DNA from: Microcebus murinus
Taxonomy: Eukaryota; Chordata; Mammalia; Primates; Cheirogaleidae
DNA: 64,000 bases
Assembly: GCF_040939455.1 (NCBI RefSeq)
Contig: NC_134124.1
Coordinates: forward strand, 30,207,138-30,271,137
Direction: 5' to 3'
A program made the position numbers and the translations under genes. Positions 37,170-50,100 of the stretch are shown here, in pieces. Below the pieces are notes generated by a model. The model was not told where the DNA came from. It was given only the letters and a program-made list of their open reading frames with translations, and ran no database searches. Numbering within the stretch: position 1 is the first letter of the stretch; every line of letters begins with the position of its first letter.

Positions 37170-38059
37170 CTTTTCTTTCATTAATAAACTTTACTTTTTA
37201 TAGCTGTTTTAAGTTCACAGAAAAATTGAGCACAGTGCAGAGAGTTCCCATATATCACTGCCCACACACAATCTCCCCCATGATGAGCAACCCCCCACAG
37301 GAGTGCGTTTGTGGCAATAGATAAACCTACATGGACCCATCATTATTGCCCAAAGCCCATAGTTTACATAAAGGTCCACTTGTGGTGTTACACATTCTGT
37401 AGGTTTTGGCAAATATATAACAACATGTGTCCAACATTGTAGTATCATACAGAATAGTTTCACTGTCCTAAAAGTCCTCTTCGCTCTGCCTATTCATCCC
37501 TTTCTCCCACTAATCCTCAGAAACTGCTAATCTTTTTACTGTCTGCATAGTTTCACCTTTTTCAGGATGTCATAGAGTTGGAATTATACAGTATGTAGAT
37601 TTTTTAATTGACTTCTTTTCCTTAGTAATATATGTTTAAGTTTCCTCTGTGTCTTCTCATGGCTTAACAGTTCATTTCTTTTTTGCTGCTGAATAGTATC
37701 CCATTGTCTGGATGTACCACAATTTATTTATCCACTCACCCACTAAAGGACTCCTTGGTTGCTTCCAAGTTTGGGCAATTACATAAAGCTAGTATAAACA
37801 TCCATGTGCCAGTTTTTGTGTGGACATAAGTTTTTAACTCTTTTGGATAAATACCAAGGAGTGTGAATGCCAGATCATATGGTAAGAGTATATATAGTTT
37901 TGAAAGAAACTGCCAAACTGTCTTCTAAAGTGGCCATACCATTTTGCATTTCCACCAGCAATGAATTAGGATTTCCTATTGCTCCACATCCTCACCAACT
38001 TATTATTTCTTTCATGGCTCATGCCTTTGGTGTTGTATATTAAAGTCATGGTCATACCA

Positions 38060-40900
38060 AAGATCTAGGTTTTCTCCTATGTTACTTCTAGAAATTTTAC
38101 TGTTTTGCATCATGTATTTAAATATCTGACCCATTTTGAAACAATTTTTGTGAAGTGTGCTATGTCTTTGTCTAGATTCATATTTTTACATGTGGATGTC
38201 CAGTTGTTCTAGCACAATTTGTTGAAAAGACCATACTTGCTCCATTGTGTTGCCTTTGCTCTTTTGTCAAAGATCAGTTGACTATATTTATGTGGGTCTA
38301 TTTCTGGGCTGTCTATTCTGTTATATTGATCTATTTGTCTATTCATTCACCAACACCACACTATCTCAATTATTATAACATTATAGTAAGATTTTGATTG
38401 GAATTGTTTTGAATCTATAGATCTAGTTGGGGAGAACTGACACCTAGACAACATTGAGTTTTTCTATCTGTGGATATGGAATATCTCCCCATCATTTAGT
38501 TCTTTGATATCTTTCATCAGAATTTTTTAGCTTTCCTCATATAGATATTGTACATATTTTGTTAGATTTATACCTAAGTATTTAATTTTTGTAAGAGCTA
38601 ATGTACCTGATATTGTATTTTTAATTGCAAATTACGTGTATTCATTGCTGATATATATGAAAGTGCTTGACTTTTACATACTAACCTTCTACTTTGCTAT
38701 ATTAGTGTCAGGACATTTAAAAAAATTTTTCATAGATTCATTAATATTTTCTACATAGATAATAAATGTCATCTGTGAAAAAAGACAGTTTTGTTTGTTC
38801 CTTCCCAATTTGTATATATTTTATTTACTTCTTTTTTTATTGCACTAGCTAGGACTTCTAGTATGACATTGAAGAGAAGTGATGAGAGGGGACATCTTTG
38901 CCTTATTCCTGATCTTAGTGGGAAAGCTCCAAGTTTGTCAACATTCAGCGTTAAGTTAGCTGTAGGTTTTTTATAGATATTCTTTATCAAGTTGAGGAAT
39001 TTCTCCTCTATTCCTGGTTTGCTCAGAGTTTTTATTACAAATGAGAGTTTGAGTTGTCAAATGCTTTTTCTGCATATATAATCATAATAAGATTATGTGA
39101 TTTTTCTTCTTTAACTTGTTGATTGATTAATTATATTGATTTTTTTAATGTTGAACTAGGCTTGGATAAAGTTAGATGTATCCCTGGGTTAACCTCACTT
39201 GCTTGTATATAATATCTTTATACATTGTTGGGTTTGATTTGCTAATATTTTGTTGAGGATTTTTGCATCTATGTTCATATTGGCCTGTAGTTACCTTTTC
39301 TTATAATGTCTTTGATTTTGGTATTAGGGTAATGCTATCCTCACAAAATTAAAAAATATTAGAGTTACAAAGTATTCTTTTCTGTTTCATCTATCTTCTT
39401 AAAGAGACTATAGAAAATTGGTATAATTCTTTACATGTTATGTTGAATTCACCAGTGAACTCATCTGAGCATGGTGCTTTCTGTTTTGGAAGGTTATTAG
39501 TTATTGATTAAATTTTTTTAACAGATATGGACTTATTCAGATTGTCTACTTCATTTTATATGAGTTTTAGCAGAATGTGTTTTTCAAGGAAGTGGTCCAT
39601 GTCATCTAGTTTGTCAAATTTGCAAACATAGAGTTGGTCATAATATTCCTTTATTATCTTTTTGAAGTCCATATGATCAGTAGTGATGGCCCCTCTTTCA
39701 TTTCTGCTGTTAGTAAGTTTTGTCCTCTCTCTCTTTTCCTTAGTTAGCCTGGCAATAGGCTTACTGATTGTATTGATCTTTTCAAGGAATCAGATTTTTC
39801 TTGTGTTTTATTTTCTTCATTGATAGTATGTTTTCAATTTTATTGATTTCTGCTCTAAATTTTATTTTCTTCTGCTTATTTTGGATTCCATTTGCCTTTA
39901 TTTTCTTAGTTTCCTAAGGCTGAAGCTTAGATGATAGACATTAGTTCTTTCTTGCTTCCTAATATATGCATTCAATGCTGTATATTTTCCCCTAAGCATT
40001 GCTTTTGCTGGATATCATAAATTTTGATAAGTTATATTTTCATTTGCATTTAATTCAAAATATTTAAAAATTTTTCTTGATATTTCTTTTTTGATAGATA
40101 TGTCATTTAGAAGTATGTTGTTTAATCTCTAAATATTTTGGAATTTTCTGACTATTTTTTTACTATTGATTTCTAGCTTAATTTTATTGTGGTCTGAGAG
40201 AAGATGTTATATGATTTCTATTCTTTTACATTTCTTAAGGTGTGTTTCATATCTCAGAATGTGGTCTATCTTGGTAGATGTTCCAGGCAAACTCAAAAAG
40301 AAATGTGTGATCTGCTCTTGTTAGATGAGTCATCCCTATAAATGTTGAGTTGATTGACAGTGCTGTAGAGTTCAAATTTGTCCTTACTCAATTTTTGCAT
40401 GATGGATCTATCCAATTCTGGTCCACTCTGATGATTTCTGTCTTTTAATTTGAGTATTTAGGCCATTGTCTTTTAAGGTAATTATAGATATGATGCACTC
40501 GTATTCACCGTATTTACTGTTTTCTATTTGTTGCCTTTGTGTATTGCTCCTATTTTTGTCTTTTACACTTTTCTGCCTTTTGTAGTTTCAACTGAGAATT
40601 CTGTACTATTTATTTATTTTTGCTTTTCTTTTAGTGGCTGCCCTAGAGTTTGCAATACACTTTTACAACTAGTCCAAGTCCTGTTTCAAATAATTCTATA
40701 CTGCTTCATGAGTAGTACAGGTATCTTATAATAACAAAAAAGTATACTTTTTTGTATTTGCATACATACACATAAACATACATAATTGTATACACTGTTA
40801 TAATTTCAAACTGTAATATATTAAATCAGTTAAGAATAAGAAAAATAAAAGTTTTTATTTTACCATCACATTCATATTCTGATGTTCCTCCTTTCTGTAT
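38060..40900 (-). pseudogene. decayed L1 ORF2 (endonuclease/reverse transcriptase)
   Basis: In intact L1s ORF2 nicks the target DNA and reverse-transcribes L1, Alu or mRNA templates. Here 38769-38990 still translates to a clear piece of the RT domain, with 'KPTANLTLN', 'LRSGIRQRCPLSSLLFN' and 'ILEVLASAI' type motifs of the finger/palm region. Just downstream the catalytic FADD-type motif survives only as FTDD, followed by stops. The rest follows L1 ORF2 at DNA level in multiple frames. The endonuclease end is shortened by a deletion near 40420. Confidence 0.85.
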
Positions 40901-40939
40901 GTAGACCTTAGTTTCTGAGGTATGTCTTTTTCCTTCTCT

Positions 40940-41331
40940 CTGAAGAATTTCTTTTAATTTTCTTACAAGGCAGTTCTATTGGCAACATAGACAATCAATT
41001 TTTGTTTATCTCAGAAAGCCTTTATTTTTTCTTTGAAGAATAATTTCACAATGTAAAGAATTCTTAGCTGGAAGTCTTTTTTCTCTCAAATTTTAAGTAT
41101 TTAACTCCCTTCTTTTCCCTCTTCTTGTGTGCATGATTTTCTGAGGCAAAGTTGGATATAAATGTTATCTTGCCTGTCTATATATAAGATATTTTAAAAC
41201 TCTCTGGTGGCTTCTTTAAACATTTTTTTATTTATCTTTGATTTTCTGAAGTTTGAATATGATATTCCTAAATATACCTTCTGTTTCTTTGTTTTCTATT
41301 TTTGTTATTGTCTTTTATTTCTTTTTCTTTT

Positions 41332-41403
<72 letters not shown>

Positions 41404-41870
41404 TTTTTTTTTTTTTGCATTTATCCTGCTTGGTGTTCTCCAAATGTCCTGGGTATGTAGTTTGATGTCTGGCATTGATTTGGGAGAAATTTTCAGTCAT
41501 TAATTCTTCAACTATTGCTTCTAGTGCTTTTTCTCGTTTCTTCTGGTATTCCATCACACACATACGCGATGCTTTGAGTATTTACCTCACAGTTCTTGGC
41601 TCTTCTGCTTTTTTCCCCCCAGTCTCTGTTCTCACTGCTTTTTAGTTTGGGAAGTTTCCATGGTCATATCCTCAAGCTCAGATATTCTTTCCTGAGCTGT
41701 GTCCAGTCTATTAATGAGCCCATCAATGGCATTTTTTATTTCCATTACAGAAATAAAAATCCATACCATTCCTTTTTCTTTCTTAAAATTCCATCTCTCT
41801 GCTTACATTATTTATCTATCCTTGTGTGCTCTCTACGTTTTCCTGTGAGGCCCTTAGCATATTAATCACA
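40940..41870 (-). pseudogene. decayed L1 ORF1 (RNA-binding protein)
   Basis: On the - strand, 41315-41563 begins with 'EELMTENFSQI', a form of the ORF1 'EEIMTENFPN' motif, then runs into the microsatellite. 41600-41860 corresponds to the coiled-coil region and 40940-41060 to the C-terminal domain. In intact elements this protein trimerises and coats L1 RNA. Interrupted by stops and by the (CTTT)n expansion. Confidence 0.8.
41320..41416. repeat. (CTTT)n microsatellite ending in poly-T
   Basis: Uninterrupted 'ctttctttcttt...' for about 70 bp (about 41333-41404) followed by a T run. It generates low-complexity frames on both strands (Phe/Leu/Ser-rich on +, Lys/Glu/Arg-rich on -), which are artefacts. 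Confidence 0.97.
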
Positions 41871-42840
41871 GGTTTTTGAAATTCCTGGCCTGATCATTTC
41901 AACATTCCTGCCATATCTGAGTCTGGTTCTGATGCTTGTTCAGTCTCTTCCAACTTTTTGCCTTTTATTATGCCCTGCAATTTTTGTTGTTGTTGTTGTT
42001 ATTCAAAGATTGGCATGGTGTACTGGGTTAAAAAAAATAAAAAGCAAATTGTAGTATATAAGGCTCTCCGTAATGAAGTGGGAAAGTGTGGGAGAGAAGT
42101 GTTTTATATTCTTATGATTAAGTCTCACTGAACTTGGACTGTGAACTTCACCAGTGCTTCTTGGTCCCCACCAGCCCCTGTAGGCAGGACAGGATGGCAG
42201 GAGGGCTACAGTTGGCATCTCCACTTCCCCCACATGGAAGGCTAGAGGGACTGGAGCTGATATTTCTCTTCCCTCAGGTAGGTTAGGCTCAGCTAAATCT
42301 TCAGCAAGTTAGGCTCTGGTAAAATACTTTCTCTTCAGGACAGACCTTATTAGAAACAGAATGCTCTAGTGTATTTCAAAATGGTTCCTTTTCCCCTACC
42401 CCTGCCAGAAGAACAAGGGGCTTTTTTTTTTTTTTTTTCTCTCCAATATTCACTGTGAGGATTTGGCAGAGCTCCTGGGGGAAAAACTCACAGTCGTGGT
42501 TTAGCCGCACCCCCATGACTGGATTTCCCTGGAGTTTTTAACTCCTAGAGCTGTCCACACTGAGCCTCCAGCAATTCATCAATTACAGTTAAGGTTTTCT
42601 TACCTCAGCACTGGTTCCGTGGAGGTTTCTGCTTGTGGGTTTCTGCTCCAGTAAGTTGTGATTCTCTGTATATGCTTATCTGTCTTTCACATTTTGAAGG
42701 CAGCAGTTTGCCCCCTGACCTCACTTCTCTGACAGATCTAAGAAGAGTTGGTTTTTCAGTTTGCTCAGCTTTTTACTTGTTGTTAAGATGGAGTGGTGAC
42801 TTCTCAGCTCCCTGTTTGTCGGACTAGAAAACGAAAGTTA

Positions 42841-44419
42841 GGAGTTAGTTTTAAATTTTTGTTAAGTCTATCATTGTTTGAGTCCCTACTTCTATCTGTG
42901 TCCTTAAAATGACAACAATATTTTGTTTAAATCATTTTGCAGAATTCCACAAGACTTCCCAGCAAAATTTTCCCTTGCAAAATTTTTACATCATGGGTCA
43001 ATAAAAATAATCAGCATAAACAAAGATAAGACATTTATAAAATTCCAGATGACAGTAATCATTTTATTCCCCTATTTGAGTTATGTGAATGTCTTCTCTT
43101 AGAAAAATGTGGAGAACCATGAATTAAGATATGTCTGTAGATAAATCATAGAATATACGCTATTTGAGAGTAGATATTGGGATGTATAACAGGCATTCTA
43201 TAATCACTTGTTGATTGACCAACTGATTAACTCATGTAGTCTATGCTAAATGTCAATCTGGGGATAGTTGACCAGGGGTGCAATATGTGATGACTTTTAT
43301 AAACACAAATAATTAAAATTTTGTAAAAGAAACAAAGCTTGCAATAGCTATTGGTATTAGGTGTATTCTGTCCTTTAGAAAGTACACAATTTTTTCTTGC
43401 TTTCTAGGTCATTTAAAGCTATTTAATCCTACAATTCTGAAACTGTGGGCTGAGGTGACTGGGTGAGCTCCAGCAAGCTCACTTGGGATCTGCAAGGTAT
43501 TTAAAATATTCACGAGAAAGACAGCAACATCTGTCTAAACTACTATTATTAAGTGGTTTGGCCCTAACTGCTTAATAAATAGAACTGTTAGGTAAATCTC
43601 TTGCCCTAGAAGCGCCATGAAAATATTACTGAGACACTAAGAGTACTGTCAACAGAGACAGGTTGCAAACCTCTGGCATAACCCATCACCTAAATATGAG
43701 TATATGGCATAGGAATCATAAAAGTCAAGATTGGAATTCCCTCAGTGTCATTAAAACATACAAAATAGTATGAAAATAAATGTACGAACCTAACTTAATA
43801 AAGGACAATTTAGGAGTATAAGCGGTTATTTAGAACGTACTGATTTTAGAAGCTCCAATTTATGTCAGCTTTTAGGAATTAATAGTGCACTGGCTGATAG
43901 AGAGAATGTATTCCCTCCTACCCATAATAAACCTATTTATTCCATTATATGGTTAATGCCAGTTAAAACTATACTAGATCATTCTTAACAGTGTTCTACT
44001 AGACTCTAGGTGAGGTACTGAATGAAAGATTGTTCTTTGTAGTGAATAGTGTTAACATACATACATATACACACACATACATATTGTCATATCTCAAGGG
44101 AATTCAGAATTGAAGTTAAACACCAGCTATAGATGGAATTTGATAACCATTGAAAACTGGTTAGAGATAGTTGAGTCTTCAAGTTTTTTATTTTTCATTT
44201 TTTTTGTAAAGTAAAAAAACACATTTCTATATAAAAATTTATTCTTTTGGCAACTTAGTCAATGGATACATCTTTATCAAATATTATAGAAATATTCAAA
44301 GATATCTTGTATCCTAAAATTTTTATTACACACATCTTGGTCCTGGTTTTATGATTAGAATTCCTTTACTACCTCTGCTTTGGAATGAGTGTCAACCAAT
44401 GATGTATGATAGAAAAATA
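42841..44419. other. unassigned stretch
   Basis: No repeat or gene recognised, apart from a (CATA)n/(CA)n tract at about 44058-44092. No frame of note. Confidence 0.4.
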
Positions 44420-44740
44420 AGTTCAGATAGAAATATAATGTTCAAAGAAATATAAATATAAGCTACATATATATTTTTAAATTTTCTAGTAGCCACATTC
44501 AAAAAATAAAAAAAGAAATACAAGAAATTGATTTTTAAAATATATATTTTATTAAACCCGATATACATAAATATTATTTTAGCATGTAACCAATGTAATA
44601 ATTACTAGTAAGGTATTTTATAACCTTGTTTTCATATTAAGTCTTTGAAACCCAGTGTGCATTTTTTACATTCAATTTTGTACTCAGTTTGGACTAGCCA
44701 CATTTTTAATGCTTATTGGCTACCATGTTGGGCACTACAG
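44420..44740. mobile_element. hAT-type DNA transposon relic
   Basis: 'gttcagatagaaatataatg', 'aaattttctagtagccacattcaaaaaataaa', 'agtctttgaaacccagtgtgcat', 'ggactagccacattt' and the end 'ggctaccatgttgggcactacag' match the same family as 8760-9262 and 52070-52387. The ends are recognisable inverted termini. The frame at 44655-44846 is incidental. Confidence 0.78.
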
Positions 44741-44747
44741 GTATAAA

Positions 44748-44892
44748 TTATCTATAGTAGAATCACCTGTTATTTCTTATGAAAACTTCAGATTCCTGAA
44801 CTTTAACCCAGACTCACTGAATCAGAATCTCCGAGGGAGGATCTAGGAATCTGAAATTTTTCATTTTTACCATGTGATTCTTCTACATGTTA
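44748..44892. mobile_element. MER5-like hAT-Charlie element
   Basis: 'gtagaatcacctgttatttcttatgaaaacttcagattcctgaactttaacccagactcactgaatcagaatctccgagggagg' and 'aggaatctgaaatttttc' follow the MER5A core ('ctactgaatcagaatctctgggg'). It begins a few bases after the preceding hAT relic ends. Confidence 0.8.
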
Positions 44893-46425
44893 ACATTTAA
44901 GAACATTTTACTTCTAAGGACGGTGCATGATTAATCTCCCCCCAAACATACACCCCCCCAAACACACACACAGTGTTAATCCTAGTTATAATAACTCCTA
45001 TTTTTCTGGAAGAGAAAGTAAATGATCTTTCTTCCATATTCTCCGTCTCAAATAAACACTAATGCTCCTTATACATGTATTCAGTTTTTGAAATATATTT
45101 TTTGGTGGAAAGCATTCAGTTGTGTTTTTGTTGAAAGAGTTCAAATTCTGAGAAGGTCTGCTAGGCAAGGACCACATCTTGTCTGTACTCAGCTGCTACT
45201 AATCCTGAACTCGGGCATCTCTGTTCTACTCGATTGGTGCAGTTTGCAATGGACACAGATAATCTAACAGGCACAATTTATTAGATCCTATTTTTTTTTT
45301 TAGAGTAAAAGCATTTCCAGTCAATTTTATGCTCAAGAGTTGGTGCAACATTACTCACTCCTTCCTAAATGGGTTTGGGGCACCCAGAGAAATGGTAAGT
45401 CTGGCCATAATATTTTTTCTCACTGAGATAATTGATTATCACATCCACAGAATCGACGAATGGCAATGAAAGTAAAGGAAAAAGAGTAAAAAAAAAAAAA
45501 ATTAAATATGTCTCAAAAGGATCACTCAGTGATTCTTCTAGAGGCAGGTGACTTTTTTACACAATTCCTATTGGTAAAGCAAATACAAACCGAATTCTTG
45601 TGTTAAATGTGTTTACTTTTGCACCAAAACCAGTAACACAGACAGTGTGTTTCAATTAAAAGGAACCCTGGAGCAAAAATGTGTTGCAGTCAGGGGTAGA
45701 AGCAGAGTGTATCATTATCTCGTAGGCACAGCAGTCAAGATAATGAACAGCTAAGAAGACTGGACAATGGGAGGTGAAGTACGACTTGTCATGAAACTGT
45801 CAATAGAATCTGAGCTCACTCTCCATTAGTAGGTGCTATGAAATTGCAGAGATGTGCTGAGCAGCTGGAGAGAAAACTAAAATAAATGTGGCTTGATAGC
45901 ACTTAGTAATTTTAAGTCTGATTTAGTATTTGCCATTGTTACCAAAATCCTTAAAGCAGTGATTTCAATGTTTAATTCCTCTTATTCTACCAGGTGATGG
46001 TCCGAATGTATCCTCTATTGCCTTGACCTTGAAACAAAATTCCTTGAGTAGTTTTTCTTTGAGGGATTTTTTTTTGTTGTTGTTGTTCTTGGTCTTCTTT
46101 AGTATGGAATGTAAGATTTGAATATGTTTGGATTCTTGGCTCTTCTGAAAGATAATGGGCTATTTTATAAATTCTAGTGAGATGTGGGTTAAAGGTGTAT
46201 TGGGTTTAGGTAAAAATGGATTGCTACTGAGCCGAGTTCAAGCGCAAGCATCCCCGATGGGTAAAAGCTAGAATGCAGACAGGCCAAAGGAAACATAAAG
46301 AGGAACCAAGTTGGATTTCAAATGAAAAATTCACTAATAATATATGCCCAAGAAGACACATTGCAAAATAATCTGTGTCTGGTAATAGAATGAATCAAGG
46401 AATTGTAAGTACTCTATAATTATTT
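44893..46425. other. unassigned stretch
   Basis: Simple tracts at 44938-44972 (C/CA-rich), 45291-45302 (poly-T), 45488-45503 (poly-A), 46067-46086 (T/GTT). 45640-45900 has higher sequence complexity and might be conserved, but I cannot assign it. Confidence 0.4.
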
Positions 46426-46429
46426 TTGG

Positions 46430-46715
46430 TTCATTAATTTATTCATTCAACAAATATTGGATATCCACTTCATGCCAGGTATTGTTCTAGGTCCTGGGGA
46501 CAGGTAAACAAGACAATTAAGACCTCTGATTTAAAGAGATAGACAAGAGTTGTATGAAAAACGAAGAAAATAAGAAGTAAATGAGATGAAGAAAATAGAG
46601 CAGGGTAGTGTGACTTGGGCCTTGGGCAGCTGATCAATGTGAACTTCTCTTCAGAGAAAATAATTTTGGTCCAGAGGGAGAAGAAGCTAGAAGGAGGGAG
46701 GAAGAGCTAAATGGG
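46430..46715 (-). mobile_element. LINE-2 (L2) 3' fragment, antisense
   Basis: 'tttattcattcaacaaatattggatatccacttcatgccaggtattgttctaggtcctggggacaggtaaacaagacaatt' is the typical antisense L2 3' terminus, followed by more L2 to about 46715. Confidence 0.82.
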
Positions 46716-46984
46716 TCTGATCATTAATACAAGAAGAATGCAGAAAGAAACTACAATCTTTCTGGCTTCCTCCTTAATGCTTAAATTCAACCTTCTTCTC
46801 TTAAAGAAGTCAGAGAGCCCTTCCTAGGCATAGATGTTGAGAGTTTTTGATGTAAGCCTAATGGTTTCTTCCTTTCCAGATCTTCTAGAAATGTCCAATT
46901 AGTGGACACATTGGATGTTTCAGGACAATATCTCAGATCTTTTTCATTTCCTGTAGTTCATATATAAGAATCGCTTTTCCCCTT

Positions 46985-47128
46985 GTAATATCTGGTACCC
47001 TACTGTCTGTTCCTGAAGGCACATGTTGATCTCCAAAGCTTAACCTTGTGTCTTGCAGATTCTATGTAGACCAAGTGCCCAGTGCCAGGCACAGAGTAGA
47101 CACACTGTAAATATTTTCTTCATAAAAG
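46985..47128 (+). mobile_element. LINE-2 (L2) 3' end, sense
   Basis: 'ctgtctgttcctgaaggcacatgttgatctcc' and 'gcccagtgccaggcacagagtagacacactgtaaatattttctt' match the L2 3' terminus ('gcacagtgcctggcacatagtaggtgctcaataaatg'). Confidence 0.72.
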
Positions 47129-50100
47129 AAAGAATAGGAAAGAACAAAGTCCCCCAAAGCCAAACTGCTAAATTATATACTCATGAATAGCTCCAAAAGT
47201 TGCCAAGTTAAAGATCTAAGATTGGTTTCAAAAACATTAACAAAGAAGTCTTAAAATTCCTGTGCCTCATCTTGGAGATTTTTCTTCAGTAGATGTGAAA
47301 TAATATGTGAGCATCTGATTTTTTTTAAGTTCTCTAGTAGAGTCTTATCAGTAGTTTTATGAGTGCTATTAAGCCTGGGGTGGAAGACCTAGTTTTTCTG
47401 TGTCTGTGGCTTCTATGACTTTAGTTATTTGTTTACTAACTTGTGCTTTCAGTAAGTGGTGCATTTGAACTAGAGCCAACAATTAAGATTATTCTTAATT
47501 GTGTTTAAGCATACAACAGATAGAGTAAAGGTAAATTTTGTTGTTTAAATTCAAAATTCAGGAACCAAATGGAGCATGATACGGGTCTTCTCTTCTGGAA
47601 AATGCAAAATCTGCCCATCTGTACCAGCTCCCATCCCGACAATGAAATCAGTTCTCTTAATAGCTGCAAAGTTTACAAATTAAAGCATATTTAATAGCTT
47701 CTATATTCATACCCTGAAAGCCTTGGATAGTTAGGATTTTAGACTAGAATTCAACTTTTTCTCCCTATTATATGCCAGCCGGGCGAGTTGCATTAATGAC
47801 TGTGGTGATGTTTGGATGTGAATGGGAGACATCTGGTGATATCAGGAGATCAAACGTTGGGAGTCTTTGTGGTGACTCTCTTCTGTTTGTCACCCAGCAG
47901 GTGTAATGGATGGCAGGCATGTGGGCTCTTTGCCCAAGTTAATGTACAGATCTAAAATATCGAGGGGAGAAGTGGTTTCCTCTGCAATTTTAGAGGATTA
48001 CAGCTCAGGGTAGGTGCGTGGGGGGTTGGGAGGGGGGTGGGGCAGGTGGAGTGGCTATTTTCCACTGCACCAATTTCTTAAGTAACATCTCTGGTTTTCT
48101 AGCCTAGAGGCATTTCCCTTGTCCCGTTTCAACAAACTTCCACAGCCCAATTTGTTATTCAAAAATTTATGGAAAATGTATGTTAAAGTGAAAAGGGTAC
48201 ATTGTGCAGAAAAGGGAAGCAGCTTGTAAGCATATCATTATGCGTGAGCCATGGGGCCCACAGATGGCACTTCTACTCAGAAACGAGAGTAGTGCCAAAA
48301 GCTGAACTCTAAATACATTTAAATCACATATCTTTACTTAAAAATGGAGTATTTTGGAAGGAAAAGCAGATGATATTTAAGTACACAAGTGGTATTCTTT
48401 TGTTCCTCATATAATAGAGCCCTTTACAAAAGTCGTTGCCTTCTAAGTGTGCAGTAAGCCTTTGATTCCTCAAATTCTCCAGAGGATTTAGTTGCAGTGC
48501 ATGGCTCAGTTCTTAATAGGATTAACCATTGAGGTAGTACCTTGCTACGAGAACAACTCTTGAAGTCTCCTTACAGTTATTGAAAATTAGAGGATTTGTT
48601 TTGATTACTATGTTCAATGCTAAAAGCAAACCTTTGTTTTGCACATTAGAAATAGTAACAAAAAAAAATTATCATGACATACGGGCTTCTTATTTTAATT
48701 GAAAATAAATTTTGTTCTTAGACTGTGCCAATCTGTTAATTAATTAGGGGGAGGGTAACGAAAAGGATGAAGGCATTTGTTTTCTACTTCTGGAAATAGT
48801 TCTTTTTTTTTAATATAGTAATGATGCTGATTTCTTGTTTAGAGTGTGGTTATATTTACTCTTACTGCAGAATTTGTATTTTATAGGGTACAGCTCATGT
48901 TGGTAAGACTAACACAGTAAATAATCAGGTCATTTTTATTGCTTCTTTTGCAAGAGTGGCATTATTTCTACTAGCACCTCATACAATGAGTAGTTAGCTC
49001 TGAAATTGATTTTGAATGTGTATTCCTAATTTTTATTGATCCCATTAGATATGAGAGGAATACGATTAAAATATGCATTGTTTGTATTTAAAAAATTTAG
49101 CATATAACCTTTTATTTTAATATTCTAACAGCTTGGTCTGTTTAATGATTGTACTTTTAGAAAATCCAAAAGTACAATTATATCTATATGACATTTGGTA
49201 TATGGGATCTTTAATTTTCAAAATATTGCGAACACATGTTATCACCACATTTCTCTACCCCCTTCCTCACTCTCATATTCTAAAATATTCAACATAGAGT
49301 ACATTCTTTCCAATTTTAATGGCTTGTATTAAGTTGATGCATATACATGTGTGAGGGAGAAAGTATGTATTTTGTGCACATATACAAGAGTAAGGGTAGT
49401 GTGAGTGAGGCAGAGAAATAGGAATTATTTTGCAAAGAAATACAATTTCAATTATTTTTAGCCAACTACAAATAAAACATGGTGATGGCTAATACTGTGT
49501 TGATAAATACAAGTCCGGTGGAAGTTATTCTTAATGCAAAGATGAGAATCAATGATAATTATTGGTAAATTTTCATTTCAAACTGAGTGCCCATATAGCC
49601 AATTTAAATGTGCTTTTGAAAGTTTTTGTACATGGATTGGATAACTGTATTGATTTTATTAATTTTCTTTTTTTTTTTTTGTGGCAAATTCTCTACTCTG
49701 TCCTTACTGTGAAAATTTGTCATAAACCAGCACTGGTCAGGGTTTGTGTATTTGGAAACCAAATTCCTTATAAACTGAATGCCCTAAGCTTTTTTATTTT
49801 TTCCTTCTACTTTTGTAGTTGTATGTATAGCTTTTGGTGGACTGCTACGGTTATTGTGTATTCTGCAGTCATTCTGTATTTCCTGTTGTGCTCTCACCAA
49901 GGATGGCTGTGTCGATGTACTATTGCAGGTGGTCAGCTCACTTGATCTTTGCTCACTTGCTCACTTGAATAACTCTCTCTGGGTGGTGTGAATGAGGGCA
50001 TGGGGGTGCAGGTGGGAAAGAGGTTCACTTGCCTCCGCATCAGAGAGTGAATGTGTTGAACAACTGAATAACCCTTTGAGGGATATTGTGGGTGATAGTT

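Larger units (their letters stand above)
37170..42840 (-). mobile_element. near-full-length old L1 (L1M-type), antisense
   Basis: About 5.6 kb of collinear L1 with the 3' end at the left. Order on the - strand: 5' region (42840 to about 41870), ORF1 (about 41870-40940), ORF2 (about 40900-38060), 3' UTR (about 38060-37170). 3'-UTR landmarks: 'actttactttttatagctgttttaagttcacag', 'gtgccagtttttgtgtggacataag', 'ccaccagcaatgaattagg'. Both reading frames are riddled with stops and frameshifts, so the element is dead. ORF2 appears to lack several hundred bp around 40415-40430 compared with the family layout. A (CTTT)n microsatellite has expanded inside ORF1. Confidence 0.9.

Noticed and set aside
41207..41563. 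Open frames rich in Phe/Leu/Ser (+) and Lys/Glu/Arg (-)
   Set aside because: Produced by the (CTTT)n microsatellite inside a dead L1 ORF1; not proteins.
45613..45626. 'ttacttttgcacca' resembling one end of the MADE1 mariner MITE
   Set aside because: Only 14 bases match and the opposite inverted end is absent.
49562..49945. 127-codon hydrophobic frame
   Set aside because: Hydrophobicity follows from T-rich sequence; no motif or conserved context.
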